From Spirochaetales bacterium (GTDB lineage: Bacteria > Spirochaetota > Spirochaetia > ARS1246), in assembly GCA_016930115.1 (NCBI GenBank), contig JAFGHN010000220.1:1-12411 (forward strand): DNA of 12,411 bases, read 5' to 3'. Shown here piece by piece: positions 1 to 6,666 of this stretch; the first letter of the stretch is position 1; each line of letters opens with the position of its first letter. The notes below the pieces were generated by a model that saw only the letters and a list, made by a program, of their open reading frames with translations, had not been told where the DNA came from and ran no database searches. A program made the translations under genes and the position numbers.

Positions 1-743
1 ACCCGGAGAAAGTGTACAATTACCTGAAAAGCATCGGGATCTACTACCATCAGTATATCCCCTGCGTCGAGTTCGACGGGAATGGGAACCCGCTCCCCTA
101 CACCATAACAGGCGAGCAATGGGGTGTATTTCTAAACGGCCTGTTCGAATGTTGGATAGGGAGCGACACCAGTGTAGTCTCGATACGGGATTTTGACGCG
201 ATGCTGCACCATCTTGTTCACGGCGGATACGCCATGTGCGTCCAGGGCGGCTGCTGCGACCACTATCTGGTGGTGGAATACAATGGCGATATGTATCCTT
301 GTGATTTCTTTGTTGAAAAAAGCACACGCCTGGGAAACGTCGCCAGGGACGGCTGGGAAAAGGTGCGGGCATCCGCCCGGTACCATTCATTTGCGGCGCT
401 CAAATCAGAATGGAATAACCGATGTTCAACCTGCGAGTTCTTACGGTTCTGCTCAGGAGACTGTTTGAAACAACGGTACCGGGGCGAATCGAGAGATTCC
501 CGTAATGTGAGCTGGCTCTGCGATGGATGGAAAGCCTTCTATACGAGAGCGTTACCCGCTTTTGAAGATCTCGCGGTCGATTATTTGAACCGGCGTCAAA
601 TGGAGCTTCCTGTTGCTCTCAGGCGGCAAGTCAGGAACCTGCCGCCCCTTAAAATCGGGTGGAACGACCCCTGTTTCTGCGGCAGCGGCAGAAAATACAG
701 GCTCTGTCACGGTATCTCGGTGAGCGACAGGGCTGCCCGGTGA
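1..743 (+). CDS. Anaerobic sulfatase-maturase-type radical SAM enzyme, C-terminal part (5' truncated), SPASM plus SEC-C
   Basis: The reading frame is open from the left edge (first full codon at base 3) to TGA at 741-743. The N-terminal radical SAM core with its CxxxCxxC motif lies outside the window. The visible 246 residues contain the full SPASM ligand set. Counting the GTG-encoded Val at base 12 as residue 1, the cysteines are C76, C82, C97, C138, C141, C147, C151 and C170, ending in the CxxCx5CxxxC pattern. An Asp follows C97, where anaerobic sulfatase maturases carry a proposed catalytic Asp. These enzymes oxidise a Cys or Ser of a sulfatase to formylglycine in the cytoplasm, using SAM and auxiliary 4Fe-4S clusters. 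The spacing agrees with the clostridial enzyme as I remember it. Residues 218-234 form a SEC-C zinc motif (CxCGSGxKYxxCHG). No sulfatase gene is in the window, so the substrate is unknown; another SPASM peptide-modifying enzyme is possible but less likely. Confidence 0.88.
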   Translation, partial: PEKVYNYLKSIGIYYHQYIPCVEFDGNGNPLPYTITGEQWGVFLNGLFECWIGSDTSVVSIRDFDAMLHHLVHGGYAMCVQGGCCDHYLVVEYNGDMYPCDFFVEKSTRLGNVARDGWEKVRASARYHSFAALKSEWNNRCSTCEFLRFCSGDCLKQRYRGESRDSRNVSWLCDGWKAFYTRALPAFEDLAVDYLNRRQMELPVALRRQVRNLPPLKIGWNDPCFCGSGRKYRLCHGISVSDRAAR

Positions 744-748
744 GTATA

Positions 749-1384
749 TTACGACTTACACAGAGCAATCGCTTCATCTGCAGCGGACGCGGCGTCGGGC
801 GCGTAACCGTCGGCGCCAATGCTGTCACAGAAGCTTTGCGTGACGGGAGCACCACCTACCAGGATCGAAACTTTGTCACGCATGCCGGCTTCGGTCATCG
901 CTTTCACCACATTTTCCATTTCCGTCATCGTGGTCGTCAGCAATGCGGAGCACGCGACGATATCCGCGGAGTTGTCCTTTGCCGCTTGTAAGAACTTTTC
1001 CGGGGCGACATCCACACCCAGATCGATCACGTTCATTCCCTTGCCTTCCATCATAATCTTGACAAGGTTCTTTCCGATATCGTGAAGGTCTCCCTTGACC
1101 GTACCGATTACCACGGTGCCCTTGTTGGAGGCGTCAGAATCGGTCATGTGAGGTTTGAGGACTGCTATTCCGGCGTTCATCGCCCTCGCCGCAATCAACA
1201 CTTCCGGAACATAAATTTCGTTTTTCTTGAACTTGTCACCAATTATCGCCATCCCGGACATCAGCCCTTCCTCAAGAATGCTCTTCGCCGCCAAACCTTC
1301 ATCGATTCCCTTCTGGACCATTTCCTTGACTTCGTTTGCCTTGCCTTTTTGAAGCAATTCAGAAATGTCGCTCAATACGCTCAT
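749..1384 (-). CDS. Corrinoid (B12-binding) methyltransferase subunit, MtbC/MttC-like
   Basis: This 211-residue protein is a two-domain corrinoid carrier of methyltransferase systems. Residues 1-85 form the helical cap domain. Residues 88-210 form the Rossmann-like cobalamin domain, with D99-x-H101-x-x-G104 (His is the lower axial cobalt ligand), S146-x-L148 and the G177-G178 turn, closing with the family-typical GADGYAPDA segment. Such proteins shuttle a methyl group from a substrate-specific methyltransferase (methylamines, betaines, methanol or methoxy compounds) to a second methyltransferase, in the cytoplasm. The length is usual for the family. The ATG has a strong GGAGGT ribosome site 5 bases upstream (1390-1395). 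Neither partner methyltransferase nor the reductive activase is in the window, so the substrate cannot be named. The gene ends 5 bases from the convergent sulfatase maturase gene and lies 62 bases downstream of the tRNA gene. Confidence 0.92.
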   Translation of the reverse strand: MSVLSDISELLQKGKANEVKEMVQKGIDEGLAAKSILEEGLMSGMAIIGDKFKKNEIYVPEVLIAARAMNAGIAVLKPHMTDSDASNKGTVVIGTVKGDLHDIGKNLVKIMMEGKGMNVIDLGVDVAPEKFLQAAKDNSADIVACSALLTTTMTEMENVVKAMTEAGMRDKVSILVGGAPVTQSFCDSIGADGYAPDAASAADEAIALCKS

Positions 1385-1407
1385 GACATACCTCCAAGAT
1401 GGAATGC

Positions 1408-1434
1408 ATTATTGTGATACCGCTATTCGTTCAA
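1408..1434 (-). promoter_or_regulatory. Possible promoter of the corrinoid protein gene
   Basis: On the minus strand TTGAAC (1429-1434, 4 of 6 to the -35 consensus) lies 15 bases before AATAAT (1408-1413, 5 of 6 to the -10 consensus). The spacing is shorter than the usual 16-18, so this is a weak call. It sits in the 62-base gap between the tRNA 3' end and the corrinoid gene and would give a leader of about 17 bases carrying the GGAGGT site. Readthrough from the tRNA promoter is an alternative, since I see no clear terminator after the tRNA. Confidence 0.3.
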
Positions 1435-1446
1435 CGATACCCGAAG

Positions 1447-1519
1447 TAGCGGCGAAGGGACTTGAACCCCTGACAAAGCGGATATGAGCCGCTTGCTCTA
1501 CCACCTGAGCTACGCCGCC
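1447..1519 (-). tRNA. tRNA with anticodon CAU, probably elongator tRNA-Met
   Basis: The 73-base minus-strand sequence folds into a full cloverleaf. It has a 7-bp acceptor stem (G1.U72 wobble, then six Watson-Crick pairs), a 4-bp D stem with a GG-containing loop, and a 5-bp anticodon stem with loop CTCATAT. A 5-base variable loop, a 5-bp T stem and the T loop TTCAAGT follow, with discriminator A73. The anticodon is CAU. The anticodon stem lacks the three consecutive G-C pairs of initiator tRNA, and the G1.U72 end (3' part CGCCGCTA) resembles elongator tRNA-Met of Bacillus as I recall it. A lysidine-type tRNA-Ile(CAU) cannot be fully excluded. CCA is not encoded: the sequence after A73 is CTT. 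Confidence 0.96.
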
Positions 1520-1550
1520 GAGCTACTCTATCAAAGAGAAAAGCATGAGC

Positions 1551-1579
1551 AATATAACAACCGCATATATGCGTGTCAA
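1551..1579 (-). promoter_or_regulatory. Strong promoter of the tRNA gene
   Basis: On the minus strand a perfect TTGACA (1574-1579) lies exactly 17 bases before TATATT (1551-1556, 5 of 6 to TATAAT). Transcription would begin near 1544, leaving a leader of roughly 25 bases to the tRNA 5' end at 1519. This is the best sigma-70-type match in the window, as expected for a tRNA gene. The bases just after the -10 box are GCTC, a moderately GC-rich discriminator. The promoter lies in the gap between the TPR-protein stop and the tRNA. Confidence 0.8.
1562..1573. repeat. Perfect 12-base palindrome filling the tRNA promoter spacer
   Basis: The sequence CGCATATATGCG is its own reverse complement. It abuts the -35 box and occupies 12 of the 17 spacer bases between the -35 and -10 elements of the tRNA promoter. 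A twofold-symmetric site in this position is a classic place for a repressor, or for a spacer-distorting activator. It could also be chance or a DNA-flexibility effect. No regulator for it is identified. Confidence 0.55.
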
Positions 1580-1581
1580 CC

Positions 1582-1607
1582 GTAGCCACTTTCAAAGTGG
1601 GCGCTAC
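1582..1607 (-). terminator. Hairpin overlapping the stop codon of the TPR-protein gene
   Basis: On the minus strand GTAG and CCACTT pair with AAGTGG and CTAC around a TGA loop, with a 3-base bulge on the 5' arm. The arm includes the TAG stop (1604-1606) of the TPR gene. There is no run of T after the stem; the next bases lead straight into the -35 box of the tRNA promoter. It may therefore be a weak or Rho-assisted terminator or an mRNA 3'-end stabiliser, not a canonical intrinsic terminator. Confidence 0.45.
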
Positions 1608-4576
1608 ATAAGGTTGCTTTCGCGCGCTTCCCGGAGTATTCGGCTGTTGAAATAATTCTTGTGGAGGTACGACTGTTTATCATGGGAATCGTCCATAGTC
1701 GCCGCCCGTTCCTGGACGTACTTGAACGCTTTGCTCAAGGCCGTCAGACGATCGAGGTTCTTCTCGCCGAAAATCGCTCCGATTGCACAGGCGTAAAGGT
1801 AGTAATACATACCGTTGTATGGATCGATATTCGAAAGCTTCTCTTCCCTGGTGATTCTCGCAAGGACATTCACTCCGGTCTCGTCTTTGGCGACGGCGCT
1901 CTGCAGATACGCATGAAAGGCACGCATCATCACGGACAGCACTCCACCGTCTTCCGGTGCATGGATGGCGCGGTCTTCAAAGTTTGAAAATCCCGTTTCC
2001 CAAATCGGCTGTTCCGCCGGCGCAAATAGCCTGGATGCGCCCTTCAAGTCGGTCTCCACGGACTCCATATTCTGCAGAGCTTTTTCCTGTTGCTCTGCGA
2101 GATAGAGGGCCTCCGCAAGAAAAAACCTGGCTTCAGCGTCCGTCTCGTACTTCATGAGCGCTTTCGCCGCCTCCGCCGGTGATCCGCAATAACCCTCTGC
2201 CCTTCTCAGCCATTTCTCGAACACGTCCCGCGGTCCGTCGCCGTAGAGCTGGCAACCGGTCAAACCTTCGAGGCAGAGATCTACACATCGCTCATAGCGT
2301 CCCAGCTCGAACTGAATCCGGACTTCGACAAAAATGAGGTATACCTGATATCCGTGCAAGGCACACTCATCCGCCAGTTTTCTGGTTTCCGTTAACGCCG
2401 CCAGTGCCCGGGTAAGGTTTCCAATCATAAACTGGGTTAACGCCGAGTACGCACCGTTCAGAATAAAAATCGCGGCATGCTGCCGTGATGTGCTTTCACG
2501 GGCTATTTGCAGATATGCCTCCGCTTCATCAACGCGCGACTGCGCCAACATATGAAGACCGATAAAGAAGTACGCCTCGCATTCCTGCGGAACATTGTGA
2601 TTTTGGAACCTGAGAAGAGAGTTTTTCGCGTCTTGTAGCCCCTCCTGGAAAGAATGCGTGGCGTAGTGATACCGGGCGTATTCGAGGTTTCGCTGCCCTT
2701 CAACCATATCGTTCCCCGTATCGGGCAGCTTTCTGAGCTCGACAATATCCAGAGCGGCCTCCCGGGAACTGCTTCCGATGACGCTCACTTTCAACCTGAG
2801 TATCTGCATTGTTACAGCCGCGGTGGGGTCTTTTCTCAAGAACGCGGCCTTTTCAAGCACTCCGGCGGCGGCGGCCAGGTCGGCCGACTCGATGAGGGAT
2901 TCCACGTGATTTTGGACGAGCCCGGCAGACAACCCGGGCTCTCCGGCCGCCCTGAGCAGGTCCATCGCTGGGGAACTGATAAGAGCGGTGTCCTTTCGGT
3001 CGTCTGAGGTCAGAAACCCCGCGAGCTTGCGCAGTAACGGATCAATCTGCACACCGGCGATCTTCTGCAGGCAATCGACCGCAACCGCAGCGTCAATGGG
3101 ATTATTGGCGATGCAGAGCTTCAAATTCCGCTCCGCCGTTCCGGCGGAACGGAGCGCTTCCGGATCTATATCGCACTGAGCGAGAAACTCGGCGAGTTGT
3201 TTTTCAGGCAGCACCAATTCCGCCTCGATCATCAACAGGAGGGCCTTCTGCGTCTCCGTGTCCAATGCTGAGAGCAAGGCGCAGAGCGGTTCCCGCAGCT
3301 CTTTGGCCGAAACATCGCGGCGTTTCGAGAGACAGTACAGATGATACAGCCTGGTGATCGATCCTCCGCCTGAATCGATAAACCGCATCCATAGCTCAGC
3401 AGCCGCATCATACTGAAGAGCGGTTTCCCCGGAAGGGAACGATGCAAGTTTGGATACCATCTCCTGTTTTCCGATTTTCGGGACCTCAAGGACCAGATGC
3501 GGAACCGGTCCGAGCTCCCGAGGGACTGCCTGGTCGTGTACAACAAAAATCGTGATAAGATTTGTCGTTTGCATGGTACGGACGGCTCTCAGACACGCTT
3601 CTTTTACAGACGGCGCGAGTTGTTCGTAACTCTCGCACAACCACGTGGGAGGAACTAGCTGTCCAGCCATCCATCGTTCGTAAGCCGTAAGCTGCAAGGC
3701 GATGATCTTGAAAATATCCACTCCAGCCCGGTCGCTCACCAACCGGCGATTACGGCCACCGGCTTCGTCGAGATGCATGCACACCTGTTGATCCCATAGT
3801 TGCCGTTCCGCGTTACGCAGGTATTCCGGTAACGGGCAGAATCCCATGGTCTCCACAACGCCCCGGGTCACCGGATAAGCGTCGCCAAACCTGGAATCAC
3901 CGCCGCGGGTGGCGATCCAGGAGACATCGGTCCCTGAGAACATCACATCCAGGGCATATTCGACAGTCTGAATACCGCCGTCGCCGGGCTCCGCCAGCAC
4001 AATCAGTGTTCGCTCGTCAATTTCCCCCAACCGCATCGATTCAAGCATGCGGGTCAGATCGGAGAGAAGCCCTTGACGTACGAGGAAATCGGCTGATTGC
4101 GGCCCCGACGCTTTGCCGGCGGATGCGGCCCCTAGAACCCTCCATGTTTCTCCCTGCTCGCCAGCGACCTCAAACAAGCCGTCAAGAATTCCAACCGCGT
4201 TGGCGGTTATCACAAGCTCACCGTCGTTAGCGCCATCAAACATCCTGCTCTTCAGCTCGCCAAGCAGTGAGCGTCCAAGGTTACCCTCCGCTTCGTCGAT
4301 GAAAAGGAAGTAACCCTGCAAGCGCCTTGCGTATTCAGACATTTTCGTTTTCAGGTCCAGAACGGACGCGGCAAACTCTCTCTTTCTGCGATCGATCTCC
4401 GCGTTGCTCCCTTTGAACGCTGCCGTGCAAATCCAGGTGCCGTCGTCATCGAATACCAGTTCACACCCGGCGGCCCGGGCAAAATCGGCAACAGCATCAA
4501 GGGCGCTTTGCAGGACTTCTTTGCGAAGCTTGCTGAGTTGCCGATACGCAGGGAGATTGACGCACAGATAAATCAT
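1604..4576 (-). CDS. Large TPR-repeat protein with degenerate cyclase-like and STAND-ATPase-like N-terminal regions
   Basis: A 990-residue, apparently cytoplasmic protein with no signal peptide or membrane segment. From about residue 560 to the C-terminus it is made of helical-hairpin repeats of TPR type, recognisable by alternating small and aromatic positions and alanine/leucine-rich helices. Residues 191-370 resemble the ATPase core of STAND/MalT-like proteins. The segment at 194-202 (LAEPGDGGI) sits where a Walker A loop would, but the Lys and Ser/Thr are replaced by Gly201 and Ile202, so nucleotide hydrolysis is unlikely. Residues 1-150 faintly recall a class III cyclase domain (a GELVITANAV-type segment followed by WRVLG) without the metal-binding aspartates. 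The likely role is a protein-interaction scaffold. It is the last gene of the lipoprotein-PilZ operon, 23 bases after the PilZ stop. A GTGAGG ribosome site lies 10 bases before the ATG. The TPR call is firm; the N-terminal assignments are tentative. Confidence 0.8.
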   Translation of the reverse strand: MIYLCVNLPAYRQLSKLRKEVLQSALDAVADFARAAGCELVFDDDGTWICTAAFKGSNAEIDRRKREFAASVLDLKTKMSEYARRLQGYFLFIDEAEGNLGRSLLGELKSRMFDGANDGELVITANAVGILDGLFEVAGEQGETWRVLGAASAGKASGPQSADFLVRQGLLSDLTRMLESMRLGEIDERTLIVLAEPGDGGIQTVEYALDVMFSGTDVSWIATRGGDSRFGDAYPVTRGVVETMGFCPLPEYLRNAERQLWDQQVCMHLDEAGGRNRRLVSDRAGVDIFKIIALQLTAYERWMAGQLVPPTWLCESYEQLAPSVKEACLRAVRTMQTTNLITIFVVHDQAVPRELGPVPHLVLEVPKIGKQEMVSKLASFPSGETALQYDAAAELWMRFIDSGGGSITRLYHLYCLSKRRDVSAKELREPLCALLSALDTETQKALLLMIEAELVLPEKQLAEFLAQCDIDPEALRSAGTAERNLKLCIANNPIDAAVAVDCLQKIAGVQIDPLLRKLAGFLTSDDRKDTALISSPAMDLLRAAGEPGLSAGLVQNHVESLIESADLAAAAGVLEKAAFLRKDPTAAVTMQILRLKVSVIGSSSREAALDIVELRKLPDTGNDMVEGQRNLEYARYHYATHSFQEGLQDAKNSLLRFQNHNVPQECEAYFFIGLHMLAQSRVDEAEAYLQIARESTSRQHAAIFILNGAYSALTQFMIGNLTRALAALTETRKLADECALHGYQVYLIFVEVRIQFELGRYERCVDLCLEGLTGCQLYGDGPRDVFEKWLRRAEGYCGSPAEAAKALMKYETDAEARFFLAEALYLAEQQEKALQNMESVETDLKGASRLFAPAEQPIWETGFSNFEDRAIHAPEDGGVLSVMMRAFHAYLQSAVAKDETGVNVLARITREEKLSNIDPYNGMYYYLYACAIGAIFGEKNLDRLTALSKAFKYVQERAATMDDSHDKQSYLHKNYFNSRILREARESNLM

Positions 4577-4581
4577 GCACA

Positions 4582-4597
4582 GGCGGCCTCACCCGCC
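4582..4597 (-). promoter_or_regulatory. Small GC hairpin holding the ribosome site of the TPR-protein gene in its loop
   Basis: On the minus strand GGCGG (4593-4597) can pair with CCGCC (4582-4586), closing a 6-base loop GTGAGG that is the only ribosome-site-like sequence before the TPR start at 4576. The 23-base gap between the PilZ stop and this start consists mainly of this structure. It could tune translation or couple it to ribosomes finishing the PilZ gene. The stem is only 5 bp, so the functional claim is weak. Confidence 0.4.
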
Positions 4598-4599
4598 AA

Positions 4600-5859
4600 C
4601 TAATCGAATTTCAGTGCAGGCGGGGGCGTTCCGCCTTCCCACATCTGTTCATCTTCGACCGTTATGCTTCTGCCGTAGACATACTCGAATATAAATCTGA
4701 AATCCTCCGGCTTGATGTCCATGAACTGGATACCGTAATAACTCGACTTTGCGCCGCTGAGTTTTCGCATGACCCTGGCGCCTATCCTCATTGTCCTCTC
4801 TCCAAAACGCACACTGAGATCGATGTCGGCGTACAGTGCGAGCGTCTGGTCCAGTTCTTTCGAAGCGTTTGCGAACAAGATGCCTGAAGCGCTGATATCA
4901 ATAATGTCGCCGCTGTAGCTATTACTCTGTCTCTCGTGCTCTTTGAAATATCCGTTCGCCTTGAGAGAGAATGCGAGTATCTTCGAAAACTGGTAGGTTT
5001 CATCAAGAAGATCGTGATCGAATACGGCCTCTGATCCCACTTTTTGCGCAAGATAGATTATGCCTACGGCGTACTCGTGGTAGATAATCGGGCAGTAGAT
5101 CTCGGCCTTGATTCCCCTTTCCCGTTTCTCCGCGAGCAATTGGGGAAGCGCATCCTGGGACTCGCCGCTTTCTCCGGCTGCCCTCCCGGAACTCAACATC
5201 ATCGCACGGGTGATAATGCGTCCTCCCATCTCATAGTCATTTTCAGGGAAACGGCCAAGGGTATTCGGTATGAAGAGAATCTTGCCGGTTTGCACAACCA
5301 GCCTCTCTTCAAAGTTTTGGGGTTTCCGTTCCCTGAACATGGTCACCGTGTTAATGTCCACTTTCCGCTTGACTCTCTCCCGGAAAACATCGATGAGCGA
5401 TTCCAGATCAGAAGGATCGTATTCATCCGAGTATTCGAGCGGCTCGGCAGCGGAATTGTACTCTTCGGTTTTGGGAAAGGCCAGCTCAATCTTCGCTTCC
5501 TGTATTTCAAAAGAGATCACGACGTCCGCAGGAGGCGAAACGCGTTCATACTTGCGCATAAGGTTCTTGTGCACGCTGGAGGGAAAATCCGCTTTGAGAT
5601 CTTCCTCCTGAAAGCTCCTCACAACCGTCTCAAAGGTCATGACGTGGCCAAAGTACGAGAAATAAGCGCGTATCTTGACGCCCGGCCGAAAGAGGTCGGC
5701 AAGCGGCTCGTCGGATCCGATTACAACGTACTCTTCATCAACCGACTTCAGCCGGCCGAAAGCCCGCGCCTTTCTGCCCGAAAGCCGCAGCGGTATTGCA
5801 TTATCACATACGGAATTCAGAATGAATTCTTTTTCGATTCTGCTTACTGTTGTCCCCAT
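4600..5859 (-). CDS. PilZ-domain protein with a GAF-like central insert (probable c-di-GMP effector)
   Basis: This 419-residue soluble protein looks like a YcgR-style N-terminal beta domain (residues 20-95) followed by a PilZ domain. The two c-di-GMP signatures are far apart: R102-x-x-x-R106 (RKYER) and D321-x-S323-x-x-G326 (DISASG). Normally only some 20-30 residues separate them. The intervening residues, about 150-305, look like a GAF-type fold, with a strand segment around YCPIIYHEYAVGIIYLA and a long C-terminal helix. The last part (327-395) has the usual PilZ strands, a YYGIQFMDI segment and a terminal helix. PilZ proteins bind cyclic di-GMP and control motility, adhesion or envelope functions. 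The overall layout may match the spirochaetal DUF1577 family, a guess from memory. The ATG is preceded by GAGGAAGT (5867-5874). It is the middle gene of its operon, 32 bases after the lipoprotein stop. Confidence 0.85.
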   Translation of the reverse strand: MGTTVSRIEKEFILNSVCDNAIPLRLSGRKARAFGRLKSVDEEYVVIGSDEPLADLFRPGVKIRAYFSYFGHVMTFETVVRSFQEEDLKADFPSSVHKNLMRKYERVSPPADVVISFEIQEAKIELAFPKTEEYNSAAEPLEYSDEYDPSDLESLIDVFRERVKRKVDINTVTMFRERKPQNFEERLVVQTGKILFIPNTLGRFPENDYEMGGRIITRAMMLSSGRAAGESGESQDALPQLLAEKRERGIKAEIYCPIIYHEYAVGIIYLAQKVGSEAVFDHDLLDETYQFSKILAFSLKANGYFKEHERQSNSYSGDIIDISASGILFANASKELDQTLALYADIDLSVRFGERTMRIGARVMRKLSGAKSSYYGIQFMDIKPEDFRFIFEYVYGRSITVEDEQMWEGGTPPPALKFD

Positions 5860-5891
5860 AGCGCGTACTTCCTCAAAAACTGTCGAGCCGC

Positions 5892-6581
5892 TTAAGGCAG
5901 CGTCGTCATCCGGTACACCGACGGCTCGTAGGGCTCCTGCCGCAATTCCGGAGCTTCCGATAGGTCCTCCAAATCGAGTTGAAGATCACTCACCAGCCAT
6001 ACATCGCCGGATTTCTCGAGATAAATCTCCCCAAATGCTATCCCCGGGTCACCTGTCAGTCTTATGTTCGCCCGCGCCATTCCGGCCGCGTATACATCGA
6101 CTGTTCCCACTCTTACTTCTGTGGGAAGATTTCCCCGTTCGAGATGAAAACCGAGCGACCGCTGCGCCTGATCCTTCCAATTTGGATGAATGTCGGTAAC
6201 CGGAACCGCCGCGGCTTCGAGGCCTTTCTGGAAGGATCTTATGCGCGCGAGAATTGCACGGATATTTTCATCATCACTGTAGCCCTGCAGCTGTCCAATT
6301 TCAAAGTCTTCAGGGTCGTACACGCCGCCTCCGCGGAGGCTCAAGATCTGATCGCGCTGCATGACGGGGCGGGACTCACGCACCACCCGTTGGGCCGGAG
6401 GCTCCGGCGCTTGCTGTTCTCTTCTGGGAGCTAACGTAATCGTGCGATCCTGAACCGGTGCTTCGTCCGCCACGGCCGGCTCTGCCTCCGTGACCGCAGC
6501 CGCCTGCCCGGCCTCTTTCCTGGAAGAACAGCCGGAAAGGACAAATAGACACGCCGCGAATAGCAGGCAGAATAATCTCAT
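5892..6581 (-). CDS. Lipoprotein of unknown function
   Basis: A 229-residue precursor with a short signal peptide (a single Arg, then a hydrophobic stretch to residue 15) and lipobox L15-S16-G17-C18, so signal peptidase II should cleave before C18 and lipid-modify it. Residues 19-75 are a Pro/Ala/Glu-rich low-complexity linker. Residues 95-215 form a folded part with predicted helix then beta strands, ending in a segment around EIYLEKSGDVWLVSDLQL that recalls NTF2-like folds, at low confidence. The ATG is forced, because TAA lies directly upstream in frame. There is no recognisable ribosome site, and the predicted promoter would start the mRNA only about 3-4 bases before the ATG. It is the first gene of an operon with the PilZ and TPR proteins, which suggests that a membrane-anchored component works with the c-di-GMP effector. 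I do not recognise the family. Confidence 0.85.
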   Translation of the reverse strand: MRLFCLLFAACLFVLSGCSSRKEAGQAAAVTEAEPAVADEAPVQDRTITLAPRREQQAPEPPAQRVVRESRPVMQRDQILSLRGGGVYDPEDFEIGQLQGYSDDENIRAILARIRSFQKGLEAAAVPVTDIHPNWKDQAQRSLGFHLERGNLPTEVRVGTVDVYAAGMARANIRLTGDPGIAFGEIYLEKSGDVWLVSDLQLDLEDLSEAPELRQEPYEPSVYRMTTLP

Positions 6582-6590
6582 TTATCTGTT

Positions 6591-6618
6591 TCTATCAAAA
6601 CTTGGCGTATGGTGTCAA
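6591..6618 (-). promoter_or_regulatory. Probable promoter of the lipoprotein-PilZ-TPR operon
   Basis: On the minus strand a perfect TTGACA (6613-6618) precedes GATAGA (6591-6596, 3 of 6 to TATAAT) by 16 bases. The -35 is convincing and the -10 is weak. The predicted start, near 6584, lies only 3-4 bases from the lipoprotein ATG at 6581, implying a leaderless or nearly leaderless transcript. That would fit the missing ribosome site. Confidence 0.45.
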
Positions 6619-6627
6619 AGGGCATGA

Positions 6628-6656
6628 TAGACGAGTGCCGCCAAACACGGTACATT
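6628..6656 (+). promoter_or_regulatory. Possible promoter of the HD-hydrolase gene
   Basis: TAGACG (6628-6633, 4 of 6) lies 17 bases before TACATT (6651-6656, 4 of 6). Transcription would begin near 6663, about 4 bases before the ATG at 6667. An alternative -35-like TTGGCG at 6602-6607 has no convincing -10 partner. The 85-base gap between the divergent genes must hold promoters for both directions, so something is here, but this exact pair is a weak match. Confidence 0.3.
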
Positions 6657-6666
6657 CACCACAAAG

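Noticed and set aside
1447..1519. Initiator tRNA-fMet
   Set aside because: The anticodon stem lacks the three stacked G-C pairs of initiators. G1 pairs with U72 as a wobble, which is seen in elongator tRNA-Met of Bacillus as I recall it.
5044..5895. A 283-codon plus-strand open frame opposite the PilZ gene
   Set aside because: It is the mirror of a well-supported gene with recognisable motifs, shows no domain or ribosome site, and is rich in His, Arg and Pro as antisense frames usually are.
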